Made by a program: the position numbers and the translations under genes. A DNA stretch of 64,000 nt from the NCBI RefSeq assembly GCF_014279755.1, contig NZ_CP047951.1:558001-622000 (forward strand). Reading direction: 5' to 3'. The stretch comes from Synechococcus sp. PROS-U-1. Its GTDB lineage: Bacteria; Cyanobacteriota; Cyanobacteriia; PCC-6307; Cyanobiaceae. The notes under the pieces were generated by a model. The model worked only from the letters and a program-made list of their open reading frames with translations, had not been told where the DNA came from and made no database searches. Below, one piece after another: positions 28,647 to 36,958 of the stretch (positions are counted from its first letter, which is position 1; the number at the start of each line of letters is the position of its first letter).

Positions 28647-30737
28647 TTATAAGATTACGGTCGCAATAGTGATGTCATCAAATTGCTCAGCATTTTCCAT
28701 ATGAGTATCAAGGTCGAGCACTATTTGATCTCTTAAATCTTCGGAAGAAATTTGTTGTTTTTGTAGCTTCCTTACGAGATCGAGCAGCCTTTGATGGCCA
28801 TAGGATTTACCTTCTGGATCTCTTGCATCAACCACACCATCGCTGTATCCAACTAGTATTGAACCTTCAGTGAAGTAGAGACTTTTCATGTTGTACTCGG
28901 CTTGTGGGAACAGACCAATTGCTGGGCCAGAAACTTCCAAAGTCTGTTGTGTACCATCAGGATTAATAAAAACGGGCTCTTCATGACCTGCTAAGACATA
29001 ATCCAATCGTTTTGCTGGATGGCTGACACAACCGATAAATACTGTTGCGAACATTGTCATGTCTTCGTGCTCTGTACTCATGTAGTTATTAACACTACTG
29101 ATCACCTCATCGAGAGGTTCAGTTTCTGACGGATCAGCACACCAGTTCTCTGCGGAATAACGAATAAGGCTTCTAAACACCGACATAAATAGTGCAGCAC
29201 CCACTCCTTTGTCACAAACATCGGCGACGATTACGAACGTCTTGTTGTCAAGGTCAAATGCGTCGTACCAATCTCCACCTGCATTCAGCGCTGGCCTCAT
29301 AAATAGACTTACGTCAGGTTTTTGCCCTACATCAGAGCTATCCCCTAGAAAAGCTTGCTGAATTTCACCGGCAGTCGTAAGTTGTTTCTGAGCAATATTA
29401 TTTAATTCTTCTATTCTTGCCTTCGCTTCATTGATTTCGTCCGTCCTCCGATTGATTTCTTTCGCAAAGTTCTTGATTTCAGTAATAGGAGATAACTCCA
29501 GAGACTTGTAGTATCTAGTACTTATTACTTCTGCTTTTCTCTTTTTAGACTTGCCAAGTACCGTTAGGAATTCTTTCTCTAGGCTATATGCAATAGCAAT
29601 ACTTAAGATTATTCCTCCGACAATTGTCAAATTTATAATTGGAAATGCATTTTCAAAAAATCTTCCACTTGCTAGAAAGTCTCTACGGGCTGGCTGTATT
29701 ATCTTTATTTTTGTGCTGTCTATGTAAAAATTTGCTTCCCACATACTTCCCAAAAATCTATTGACTCTTGCAGGTTCGATTTCTGGTTTTGGCAAGTATA
29801 GTTTGAGCGAGCTGTTTTTTCCATCTGCAATTTTTTTCACGATTTTTGAGATTCTTGAACTTGACGTCGCAGCCATATAGTCTTTTCCAAGATTTATGTG
29901 TTTGGGTGCCACCTTTCTGAATAAAATATAATCAGAATCATTTTTCTTTTTATAATAAACATCTGCATTGCTTCTCTCCAGTTTTATATTGGCTACATAT
30001 TCATCTTCTTCGAAGTTTTCTGATGTTGTAGCTTTTGCCACGAGGGTAGCCATCATTTCCATCTTATTGAATATTGATTCAGCCTTCAGTTGCATGACAC
30101 TTCCGTATAACTTATCGGACATGAATAGGGTGATAAAAACGATTACGCTATAAACGGTTGCTAAAGCCAGAGCTTGAAGGGAAACAGTTTGTCTTTTCTC
30201 GGATCTTTTGTTCAAATATAGAGTGATTACTGCATATATCACATAGGCAATCAGTGAATTCATGACTCCATTCACTATTGACTTCTGCGCCAAAAGCAAT
30301 GTGGTCTCTCTTGTAGCTTTGACGATGTATGTGTAGGTTAAATAGTAAAAAGGCGCTCCTATTAGTGCATTATATATGAAGTCGTATATCAGTATTGATC
30401 CATTCCTTAGGATTTTATCCCCCGCTTTGCTATTTCTTATTAACGTTAAGACTATAATCTCAGCCATGAATGATATGCCCGCGTATGGGGCCCCCCACAT
30501 GTAGTAGGTAGCGATTGCAACAGGTATTGCAATAATGAAACCCCATAATCCTCGTTTAAGAAACAGTGTTGCCAAGGCAACACTCATGCCGAAGATAAAT
30601 TGTATCCCCCAAAATAGTGGGTAATTATAAACGGTAACGAGTACTGCTATTACTGCCAGAATGGCCACCATAAATGGCATCTGACGACTTATCGATTTCG
30701 TTCCCATTGCTTCTCGATGAACGTCTATGTCTATCAT
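28647..30737 (-). CDS. membrane-bound SpoIIE/RsbU-type PP2C protein phosphatase
   Basis: This 696-residue sensor phosphatase has an N-terminal half with about seven hydrophobic helices (residues 20-215), an extracytoplasmic segment (about 220-360), another membrane helix (about 365-385), a coiled linker and a C-terminal PP2C-like SpoIIE domain (about 480-696). Phosphatase motifs are GGDWYDAFDLDNKTFVIVAD, VCDKGVGAALFMSVFRSLIR, LVGYSDGVVDARDPEGKSYG and FDDITIATV; the metal-binding Asp residues are present. Family members dephosphorylate STAS anti-anti-sigma proteins. Two STAS proteins and a HATPase kinase are encoded upstream in the same direction. An alternative start is the ATG about ten codons in. 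Confidence 0.9.
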   Translation of the reverse strand: MIDIDVHREAMGTKSISRQMPFMVAILAVIAVLVTVYNYPLFWGIQFIFGMSVALATLFLKRGLWGFIIAIPVAIATYYMWGAPYAGISFMAEIIVLTLIRNSKAGDKILRNGSILIYDFIYNALIGAPFYYLTYTYIVKATRETTLLLAQKSIVNGVMNSLIAYVIYAVITLYLNKRSEKRQTVSLQALALATVYSVIVFITLFMSDKLYGSVMQLKAESIFNKMEMMATLVAKATTSENFEEDEYVANIKLERSNADVYYKKKNDSDYILFRKVAPKHINLGKDYMAATSSSRISKIVKKIADGKNSSLKLYLPKPEIEPARVNRFLGSMWEANFYIDSTKIKIIQPARRDFLASGRFFENAFPIINLTIVGGIILSIAIAYSLEKEFLTVLGKSKKRKAEVISTRYYKSLELSPITEIKNFAKEINRRTDEINEAKARIEELNNIAQKQLTTAGEIQQAFLGDSSDVGQKPDVSLFMRPALNAGGDWYDAFDLDNKTFVIVADVCDKGVGAALFMSVFRSLIRYSAENWCADPSETEPLDEVISSVNNYMSTEHEDMTMFATVFIGCVSHPAKRLDYVLAGHEEPVFINPDGTQQTLEVSGPAIGLFPQAEYNMKSLYFTEGSILVGYSDGVVDARDPEGKSYGHQRLLDLVRKLQKQQISSEDLRDQIVLDLDTHMENAEQFDDITIATVIL

Positions 30738-30789
30738 AAACGGCTTTACGTGCTGTACAACTTATTCGCAATATTTCACCCAGATTAAA

Positions 30790-30817
30790 GGGCCAGGTTG
30801 AGCAATCAACCTGGCCC
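30790..30817 (-). terminator. strong intergenic hairpin (attenuator or weak terminator)
   Basis: A perfect 12-base-pair inverted repeat (GGGCCAGGTTGA with TCAACCTGGCCC) encloses a 4-base loop. It sits between the SnoaL-like stop and the phosphatase start. On the minus strand it is followed only by TTTAAT, so it may terminate transcription partially or protect an RNA end rather than act as a full terminator. Confidence 0.6.
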
Positions 30818-30848
30818 TCACTTTCATCTCTTCGATTGGCAGGGATGG

Positions 30849-31412
30849 TTATGTATTGATCAGTTTGAGTAACTGTTCAGATGCGAACACGTCCCGAGTG
30901 AATGTAAGTTGTTCACTCTTGTAATAACAACCGCCACGATGCCCACGTCTGACCCAGCAGACGCTTCCTTTTGCAATTTGTTCACCCGTTACGTCGTCAA
31001 AACAGATCCACTCAAAATGAGTGAATTCTCCCCAGAACTGCACAATTGGCCATGTCATGGTGACACCTGGCTGAGCGATAATGGCCCACCAATGTTTCTC
31101 TCTTTCGGCTTGTTCTTTGATGCCGAAATATGGCCCATCCTGGCAGTGATATACAAGGTCTGGACGGTATTCCTTGGTTAGTAAGTCTCCCCGTCCTTGG
31201 CGCAAGGCTTCACAGTGGGTTGGCCAAAATTCACGGTTCTCGGCTTCAATTTGCTCAAGCGTGTAGTCAGCGCCAATAGCAGGAAGCTCCGCTTCTTGCA
31301 GTTCCCCAATTTCCTTTGAACGTTGAATTAGTTTTGCCTGGAGTTCTTCGCTGATAAGACCTGGTCTTGAGTAATCGGCTACCAGATCTTTGTAGTAGTT
31401 TTGGCGTGTCAT
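30849..31412 (-). CDS. SnoaL-like/NTF2-fold protein
   Basis: This is a 187-residue soluble protein. An N-terminal helical part (SEELQAKLIQRSKEIGELQ) precedes an NTF2-like region recognisable by EFWPTHCEALRQGRGDLLTK, YFGIKEQAEREKHWWAI and VQFWGEFTHFEWICFDD, the pattern of a cone-shaped SnoaL-like pocket. Such proteins include cyclases, isomerases and non-enzymatic binders, so no reaction is assigned. It lies between the CMD protein and the phosphatase in the leftward run; a strong hairpin follows it. Recognition rests on sequence style and is moderate. Confidence 0.65.
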   Translation of the reverse strand: MTRQNYYKDLVADYSRPGLISEELQAKLIQRSKEIGELQEAELPAIGADYTLEQIEAENREFWPTHCEALRQGRGDLLTKEYRPDLVYHCQDGPYFGIKEQAEREKHWWAIIAQPGVTMTWPIVQFWGEFTHFEWICFDDVTGEQIAKGSVCWVRRGHRGGCYYKSEQLTFTRDVFASEQLLKLINT

Positions 31413-31455
31413 GAGTTCTGTTGTGATGTGGGTCAGCGTTGCTTGATGGACTTAC

Positions 31456-31815
31456 CTAAAACTTAGCCTTGATTTCGTGGTACTTCGCAAAAGCACCTGC
31501 TGCTTTGTTGAAACCACAATATGCACAAGTGAACAATAGAAGCTCTTCAATTTCCTCAAATGTGGCACCTTGCTTGATGGCCATGCAAATGTGGGCTTCG
31601 AATGGTGTGCCTGGTCCGATGGACTGATTCGCAACATCCAACGCGATCGTGATGAGGCATTTCTCTTTTTGAGAAATAAGGGATTTTCCCCATACTTCCC
31701 CGCAAACTCGAATACACAGTTCTCCAAAGTCTTGATCTACATTGAGTAGACTTTCCTTTAGTTCAGTGTCGTCTAATACGGCATTCACTTTCGTGATTTT
31801 CGATGCATCGCTCAT
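31456..31815 (-). CDS. carboxymuconolactone decarboxylase (CMD/AhpD) family protein
   Basis: This 119-residue helical protein has the CMD pattern: CLITIALDVANQ, FEAHICMAIKQGATFEEIEE and LLLFTCAYCGFNKAAGAF. A Cys lies in the AHICMAI segment and another in AYCGF. True AhpD has a CxxC pair, which is not obvious here, so a decarboxylase-like or accessory redox role are both open. It sits 41 bases after the HATPase gene and before the SnoaL-like gene, in the same direction. Confidence 0.82.
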   Translation of the reverse strand: MSDASKITKVNAVLDDTELKESLLNVDQDFGELCIRVCGEVWGKSLISQKEKCLITIALDVANQSIGPGTPFEAHICMAIKQGATFEEIEELLLFTCAYCGFNKAAGAFAKYHEIKAKF

Positions 31816-31856
31816 TGATTGGTGAACTGTAGTTTCCCGAATACAATAGCTTCTTT

Positions 31857-32315
31857 TTATTCTATTCGCATGCTTATTTGATTAATGTTTTTGCCTTCTC
31901 TCCATCCATAATGCGCTAAATCTACAGATTGCTTGATAAGGAAGATCCCAAGCCCGCCTATCTCTCTTTCGTCGATGTGTTGCTCCACGTTCACACTGTC
32001 TGTTGTATTGAAGCCAGGATCGAATGGGACTCCATCATCCTCTGTCTGCAATGTAAAAAATTTCCCCCCATTTTGATCTGTTACAGCGCAGGAAATGGCC
32101 AAGGAGACAATGTCTCCTTCGTTTCTTTCCTGCGCGGCTCTAATAATATTAGAAATAAGTTCTTCGTAGGCTAGTTTCAATTTATATATCTTGCTCTCGT
32201 CTTTGAGATCTTTTTTTATAGCAGAAGCAGCATTTTCAATAAATAATTCCCAGTTCTCCATCGATGCCTTGTTTTCGACTAGCAATGATGTTTTATCTAC
32301 TGGGATTAATGACAT
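31857..32315 (-). CDS. HATPase_c_2 anti-sigma-type serine kinase (RsbW/SpoIIAB-like)
   Basis: This 152-residue GHKL-fold kinase should phosphorylate a STAS antagonist on Ser and in its free state bind another partner, classically a sigma factor. The N box is KLAYEELISNIIRAA (Glu and Asn for Mg-ATP), the G1 box is EDDGVPFDPG and the G2 region is GGLGIFLIKQSVD. It follows the downstream STAS gene by 3 bases. No sigma factor gene lies nearby, so its target may not be a sigma factor. Confidence in the domain is high and in its target low. Confidence 0.88.
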   Translation of the reverse strand: MSLIPVDKTSLLVENKASMENWELFIENAASAIKKDLKDESKIYKLKLAYEELISNIIRAAQERNEGDIVSLAISCAVTDQNGGKFFTLQTEDDGVPFDPGFNTTDSVNVEQHIDEREIGGLGIFLIKQSVDLAHYGWREGKNINQISMRIE

Positions 32316-32318
32316 GCC

Positions 32319-32642
32319 TCAAATCTCATCTTCGCTTGATGCAAACACAACAGCTTGTGACAAACCTGTTTTCTTGACAGTGTCAACGATCATCTCCGAT
32401 GCTCCGACCAAATAAAGTCGAGCGGAGTGAGGCATCTTTTGCTTTGCAAAAACAATAGCGCGAAGGCCAGCACTGCTCATAAATGCAACTTCTCCCAGGT
32501 TGAGTCGCAGTTCTGATAATTCTTTGAGTTCCAGTGATGTCAATTCTTTAAGCAGGTCTGGAGCAGTTTTCGTATCAATATCCCCTGAAATAGTCAGAGT
32601 TACGATGCTTTCAGCTCGGTCGACTTTGATTGAGAGTGCCAT
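32319..32642 (-). CDS. STAS-domain anti-sigma antagonist (RsbV/SpoIIAA-like) 2
   Basis: This 107-residue single STAS domain has the antagonist signature LGEVAFMSSAGLRAIVFA. The paired Ser residues sit where SpoIIAA and RsbV are phosphorylated. The order of strands and helices (TISGDIDTKTAPDLLKELTS) is canonical. It lies 20 bases downstream of glgX and 3 bases upstream of the kinase, so it is probably translated in near-equal amount with the kinase. It is likely to be dephosphorylated by the SpoIIE-type phosphatase encoded further down. Confidence 0.88.
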   Translation of the reverse strand: MALSIKVDRAESIVTLTISGDIDTKTAPDLLKELTSLELKELSELRLNLGEVAFMSSAGLRAIVFAKQKMPHSARLYLVGASEMIVDTVKKTGLSQAVVFASSEDEI

Positions 32643-32662
32643 GTTTGTTTTTTGATTTAGAT

Positions 32663-34768
32663 CTACGTCTCTCTGGGAGACGCAGTGAAAATGACCATTG
32701 ATCGTTCCCCAACCAATATACCTGCTTCTTTATACAAGCTAGGCTTTTTAAGATACGGTTCAGCTTGATTACCCGTATTAAAGCAAATTCTCCATTCATA
32801 GATCTCTGGTAATTGAGGTAGGTCAAACCATGTTGCGTAATGGGCTGAATTGGCTGCGACATACACTGTATCCGGCTCACCGTCCTCTGTTTGGCTGCTC
32901 ATCATCCATCCAAGTTGTCTTGATTCAGCGCTCCAATCGACACTCCATGCTTTTGTCCCATGGAAGCTGCAGCTCGGTAGGTGATCACTGCCGGCATGAT
33001 CAAAACGATTGACGCGTAAACATGGATGTTGGTGCCTGAATGCAATAAGTGACTTCGTATATTCAAACAGTATTTCATTACTCTTAAGCAGACTCCAGTC
33101 GACCCATGAGATTGGAGAATCGATGCAATATGCGTTGTTATTGCCATGTTGTGACCTTCCAAATTCGTCACCCATCAAAAGCATTGGTGTCCCTCGACTG
33201 GTCATGAGTAGCCCCAGTGCGTTCATTGCTTGTTTTGTTCTCAGATTCAAGATCTCAGCATTGTCTGTCCAGCCTTCAGCACCACAATTCCAACTGTGGT
33301 TATCATCGCCACCATCTCTGTTGAATTCTCCGTTTGCCTCATTGTGTTTTTGGTCAAACGAGACGAGATCTGACAGAGTAAAGCCGTCGTGACAGGTAAT
33401 AAAATTAATTGATGTCGCTTGCGACCTTCCATTCCATTGATAGAGGTCGGGAGAGCCTTGTACCCTTTGGGCCATTTCACCCACTTGTCCTTCATCCCCC
33501 TTCAGGAAGCGTCGGGCTGTATCTCTATACTTTCCATTCCATTCTGACCAGCGACCGAATGCTGGAAACGTCCCTACTTGATACAAGCCTCCTGCATCCC
33601 AGGCTTCTGCGATCAATTTGCATGAGGAGAGGATGGGATCAAACGCTAACGATTCAAGGAGTGGTGGATTATTAAGAGGTGCACCCCATGGGTCTCGCCC
33701 GAGAATACTTGCCAGATCAAATCGGAATCCATCAATATGATATTCACTTGCCCAATATCTCAGACAATCTAAGACTAGATTTCTAACAACTGGGTTGTTG
33801 CAATTGAGTGTGTTTCCAGTGCCGCTAAAATTATAGTAATAACCCTCCGGAGTTAACATATAATATATTTTGTTATCTAGGCCTTTGAATGAGATTGAAG
33901 GCCCGTACTCATTGCCCTCTGCTGTGTGATTAAAAACAACATCGAGAATAACTTCAATGTTGGACCGATGTAATTCTTTGACGAGTTGTTTAAACTCGTC
34001 AACTTGCATTCCAAACTTCCCGGTCGATGCGAAACCAGCTTTTGGCGCAAAAAATGCAACTGTGCTGTATCCCCAATAGTTGTAGAGGCGTTCGCCAGTT
34101 TCTGGATGGATTCTCGAGTTTTCAAATTCATCAAATTCAAAGACTGGCATCAATTCAACCGCGTTGATCCCCAGTTCCTTCAAGTAAGGGATTTTCTCTA
34201 CGATTCCTGCATAAGTTCCCTTAAACTTAACTCCTGATGTTTCACTTTGAGTAAATGACCTTACGTGCATTTCGTAAATAACAAGATCTTCGTCATTTAT
34301 CTCCAGTGGAGAATCCCCTTCCCAGTCAAAGTCATCAAACGATATTCTTGATCTATGTTGATACTGAATTTCCCAGTTTGGTTCTTTTCCCCATTCCTCT
34401 CTGCCTGCGGTAGCCCTCGCATAGGGGTCCATTAGGATATTTTTTTCATCAAATCTGTGCCCTTCTTCCGGAGAAAATGGACCTTTGATTTTGTACCCAT
34501 ATTCTATATCCTCGTAATCCAAATTAAAAACTACGATCGAATAGACATCACCTATTCGATAATGATCTGGTATTTTTATCTCCTTTATAATTTTTCTCTC
34601 AGAACGGCTCAGTAATACTAATGTGCATGACGTTCCAGCTGACGTATACACTGAAAAGTTCAAACCTCCTGGTACTGTCGAAACACCAAAAGGTAATGGC
34701 TTGCCCGGTCTGACCCGGTACCCTTCGATTGTTTCAATTGGCTGGTTGTCAATACGTTCTAATTCCAT
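32663..34768 (-). CDS. glgX: glycogen debranching enzyme (isoamylase-type)
   Basis: This 701-residue GH13 enzyme hydrolyses alpha-1,6 branches of glycogen or limit dextrin. An N-terminal CBM48-type domain (about residues 10-110, FGVSTVPGGLNFSVYTSAG) precedes the barrel. Catalytic regions are DVVFNHTAEGNEYG (I), YHIDGFRFDLASILGRD with the nucleophile (II), LIAEAWDAGGLYQVG with the acid/base Glu (III) and NFITCHDGFTLSDLVSFD (IV). Length and motifs fit GlgX/TreX. It is embedded between two STAS genes with 6- and 20-base gaps, which is unusual for glycogen genes. Confidence 0.93.
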   Translation of the reverse strand: MELERIDNQPIETIEGYRVRPGKPLPFGVSTVPGGLNFSVYTSAGTSCTLVLLSRSERKIIKEIKIPDHYRIGDVYSIVVFNLDYEDIEYGYKIKGPFSPEEGHRFDEKNILMDPYARATAGREEWGKEPNWEIQYQHRSRISFDDFDWEGDSPLEINDEDLVIYEMHVRSFTQSETSGVKFKGTYAGIVEKIPYLKELGINAVELMPVFEFDEFENSRIHPETGERLYNYWGYSTVAFFAPKAGFASTGKFGMQVDEFKQLVKELHRSNIEVILDVVFNHTAEGNEYGPSISFKGLDNKIYYMLTPEGYYYNFSGTGNTLNCNNPVVRNLVLDCLRYWASEYHIDGFRFDLASILGRDPWGAPLNNPPLLESLAFDPILSSCKLIAEAWDAGGLYQVGTFPAFGRWSEWNGKYRDTARRFLKGDEGQVGEMAQRVQGSPDLYQWNGRSQATSINFITCHDGFTLSDLVSFDQKHNEANGEFNRDGGDDNHSWNCGAEGWTDNAEILNLRTKQAMNALGLLMTSRGTPMLLMGDEFGRSQHGNNNAYCIDSPISWVDWSLLKSNEILFEYTKSLIAFRHQHPCLRVNRFDHAGSDHLPSCSFHGTKAWSVDWSAESRQLGWMMSSQTEDGEPDTVYVAANSAHYATWFDLPQLPEIYEWRICFNTGNQAEPYLKKPSLYKEAGILVGERSMVIFTASPRET

Positions 34769-34774
34769 TTGTTG

Positions 34775-35101
34775 TTAGGGCAGTGATTCCTTAGTTTCAA
34801 AAATTGTGAAATATTGCAGAAAGCCTGTCACTTTCATTGTGTCTTGAATTTCAGAGGCAACTCCAATTAAAGCTAGATCCACTTGCATTTTTGAGGTTGA
34901 ACGTTGCAGTGTTAGCAACGTCCGTAACCCTGCACTCGACATGAACGGAACATTTGTTAAGTCCAGTGCAACTGCCGTATTTTCAACTAGTTTTTCATCG
35001 ATAAAGTTACGTAAGGTGCCGACTGTTTTAGAGTCAATTTCACCGGAAACTTTGATGATTTGCCAATTGCCAACGATGTCTTGTTGTACTTCCATACTCA
35101 A
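34775..35101 (-). CDS. STAS-domain anti-sigma antagonist (RsbV/SpoIIAA-like) 1
   Basis: This 108-residue single STAS domain has VALDLTNVPFMSSAGLRTLL, with Ser residues at the phosphorylation site, and KVSGEIDSKTVGTLRNFID at the N-terminus. Its ATG overlaps the AGE-family stop codon (TCAT on the plus strand), so the two genes are translationally coupled, and glgX begins 6 bases after its stop. It is clearly paralogous to the second STAS protein, giving two antagonists for one kinase in this run. Confidence 0.88.
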   Translation of the reverse strand: MSMEVQQDIVGNWQIIKVSGEIDSKTVGTLRNFIDEKLVENTAVALDLTNVPFMSSAGLRTLLTLQRSTSKMQVDLALIGVASEIQDTMKVTGFLQYFTIFETKESLP

Positions 35102-36921
35102 ACAGTTGCCACTGTCACTTTCACTTTGAGTCTCTTGTCTGACTCAGGCAACTTGACAGTGAGTCCCTCTGCATCAAAGTTTTTATAGTCCTGTCCATCA
35201 ATTTCACACTTGGTGATTTTGATTGATCCTTTAGGTAGGATATCTGGCTCCACCCGTAGCTCTCTGTTCTTAAAGCCATTTGGTAGAGGCTTGAAGAAGA
35301 GATCAAGGGGGCGCTTCTTAATCATTAAATCAATGTAGACGGTTGAAAGGAAGCAGAGTTCTGTTGAGTGATACGCGCTCATTGAGTGGCTTCCTTTATA
35401 TCTTTCGGTTCCCATCAAGTAGGGCACACCATTGGCGAGTACGTTGAAGTAAACACCACCGTCATTATTATCTAAGAAAAATGCGTTGTAATAAGCCGCA
35501 CTCTCGTCAGAGTATTTTTTATATTCTTGTTTTTCAGGCATGTGACCTTGAAGGATCAAGTAGGCAAGGATTCCCTGTTCTTGTTGCCACCATGCTTTTC
35601 TGTCATGCCAGGCATAACGGTGGAATTTCTCATCTTCACCAAGCACTCTTTCGACAACGTCGTACCAACCAAAGCGTTGTGAGTCATATCCTTTCTCTGG
35701 CATTAATGCAGCAATTTTTTCTGCAATCTCGACGTATTTTTCTTTAGGCATTTCTGCATAGAAGCGCATAAGGTTCCACGCAATCTTCAGGTTGTGGCCT
35801 ACGACAGCTCGATTTTGCTGCCAACCCCAAGTTTGGTCTTTGCTCCAATCATCAAAGAATTTTTCCTGAACAAATGGGCTTTTTTCGTAATCAGGAAAAT
35901 GATCAGTGATCGTATCAAAAGTATCCTCAAGGAACTTTTTATAGCGCTCTTCGCCTGTGGCCAGATAGAGATTAATTAAGTATGCAGGTGCGTGGTCTCC
36001 GACTGAATTCCAGTTCTTCTTTGCTTTATTTCTACCAAGACCCTCTTCATGAGCGCTCAGAGTCACAGCATGAATGTGAGAGTAGTAGCCTCCTTTATCT
36101 TTGTCTTTAAAGCATTCATCGAACAAGTCGACAGTCTTTTCTGTTGTGGCAAGAATCTCCGGATCTCCATTCAATCGATATGTTTGCACTGGCCCTGCTA
36201 GTGCATAGATTTGCTCATAGGCTGGGATGCAATCGTAATCATCATCAAATTCTGAAACAAGAAGCTTTTGCTCCTCTCCATCCCCACTTACTTTTAAACC
36301 ATGATACCAATAGATTAGTCCAGTATCAGTATCTGTGAATTTCATTTTATCGCTGAGATACTTTGTACCTTTTTCAGCTGCTTCCAAATACAGATCTTTT
36401 CCGGTAAGCATGTATGCACATGCCATGCCGTAGACCATTCTCGATATCGTATCTGTTTCCTGTAAATAATCTTCATTCGTTTTCCCACCCGTCAAACTGA
36501 TGACAGTTCTGTAATTGTGGTAATCAATCGGTTGCTCTGGTGCATTGAATTGCCACTTGCAATATGAGGATGCAATTTGATCAATTTGGTTGATCCACCA
36601 GCCCTGTTCATCCGCATATCGATAGTGATCAACTCCCTCCCCAGCAAACACCATGTAGTTGATCTCGAACTTGACTTTATTTTCTGGATAGAAAGTTCCA
36701 TAGGCAAAGATCATTTGCCCTTTCTGTAATAGTTTCCCTAGATCAGCGCTATTCCAGCCTTCCCCAAGATTCTGTGTTCCTCTTGCATAGGTATTTCCAG
36801 TAATCTTGCATTCATATTGTCTTCCGTCAGATGTTTCTATTCCGACTAGTTTATTGGTTTCGTCATAGGAGGTGACGTAACCAGAAATCAGGTCTGAGAA
36901 GGAAAATCCTAGATTGTTCAT
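35098..36921 (-). CDS. AGE-family (N-acylglucosamine/cellobiose 2-epimerase-like) protein, extended
   Basis: This 607-residue protein contains an (alpha/alpha)6-barrel of the AGE type, with GWWINQIDQIASSYCKWQF, HDRKAWWQQEQGILAYLILQ and YAWHD-type segments. RAVVGHNLKIAWNLMRFYAE supplies a conserved His helix. AGE proteins isomerise or epimerise sugars such as N-acylglucosamine, cellobiose or mannose. The usual length is about 390-420 residues; here about 110 extra N-terminal residues (a small beta domain with IETSDGRQYECKITGNTYA) and a C-terminal extension are added. No signal peptide is seen. It is coupled to the first STAS gene. The substrate is unknown. Confidence 0.8.
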   Translation of the reverse strand: MNNLGFSFSDLISGYVTSYDETNKLVGIETSDGRQYECKITGNTYARGTQNLGEGWNSADLGKLLQKGQMIFAYGTFYPENKVKFEINYMVFAGEGVDHYRYADEQGWWINQIDQIASSYCKWQFNAPEQPIDYHNYRTVISLTGGKTNEDYLQETDTISRMVYGMACAYMLTGKDLYLEAAEKGTKYLSDKMKFTDTDTGLIYWYHGLKVSGDGEEQKLLVSEFDDDYDCIPAYEQIYALAGPVQTYRLNGDPEILATTEKTVDLFDECFKDKDKGGYYSHIHAVTLSAHEEGLGRNKAKKNWNSVGDHAPAYLINLYLATGEERYKKFLEDTFDTITDHFPDYEKSPFVQEKFFDDWSKDQTWGWQQNRAVVGHNLKIAWNLMRFYAEMPKEKYVEIAEKIAALMPEKGYDSQRFGWYDVVERVLGEDEKFHRYAWHDRKAWWQQEQGILAYLILQGHMPEKQEYKKYSDESAAYYNAFFLDNNDGGVYFNVLANGVPYLMGTERYKGSHSMSAYHSTELCFLSTVYIDLMIKKRPLDLFFKPLPNGFKNRELRVEPDILPKGSIKITKCEIDGQDYKNFDAEGLTVKLPESDKRLKVKVTVATV

Positions 36922-36958
36922 GACTTTTGTTGAGACGTGTAGTTGAATGGGAGCAGAA

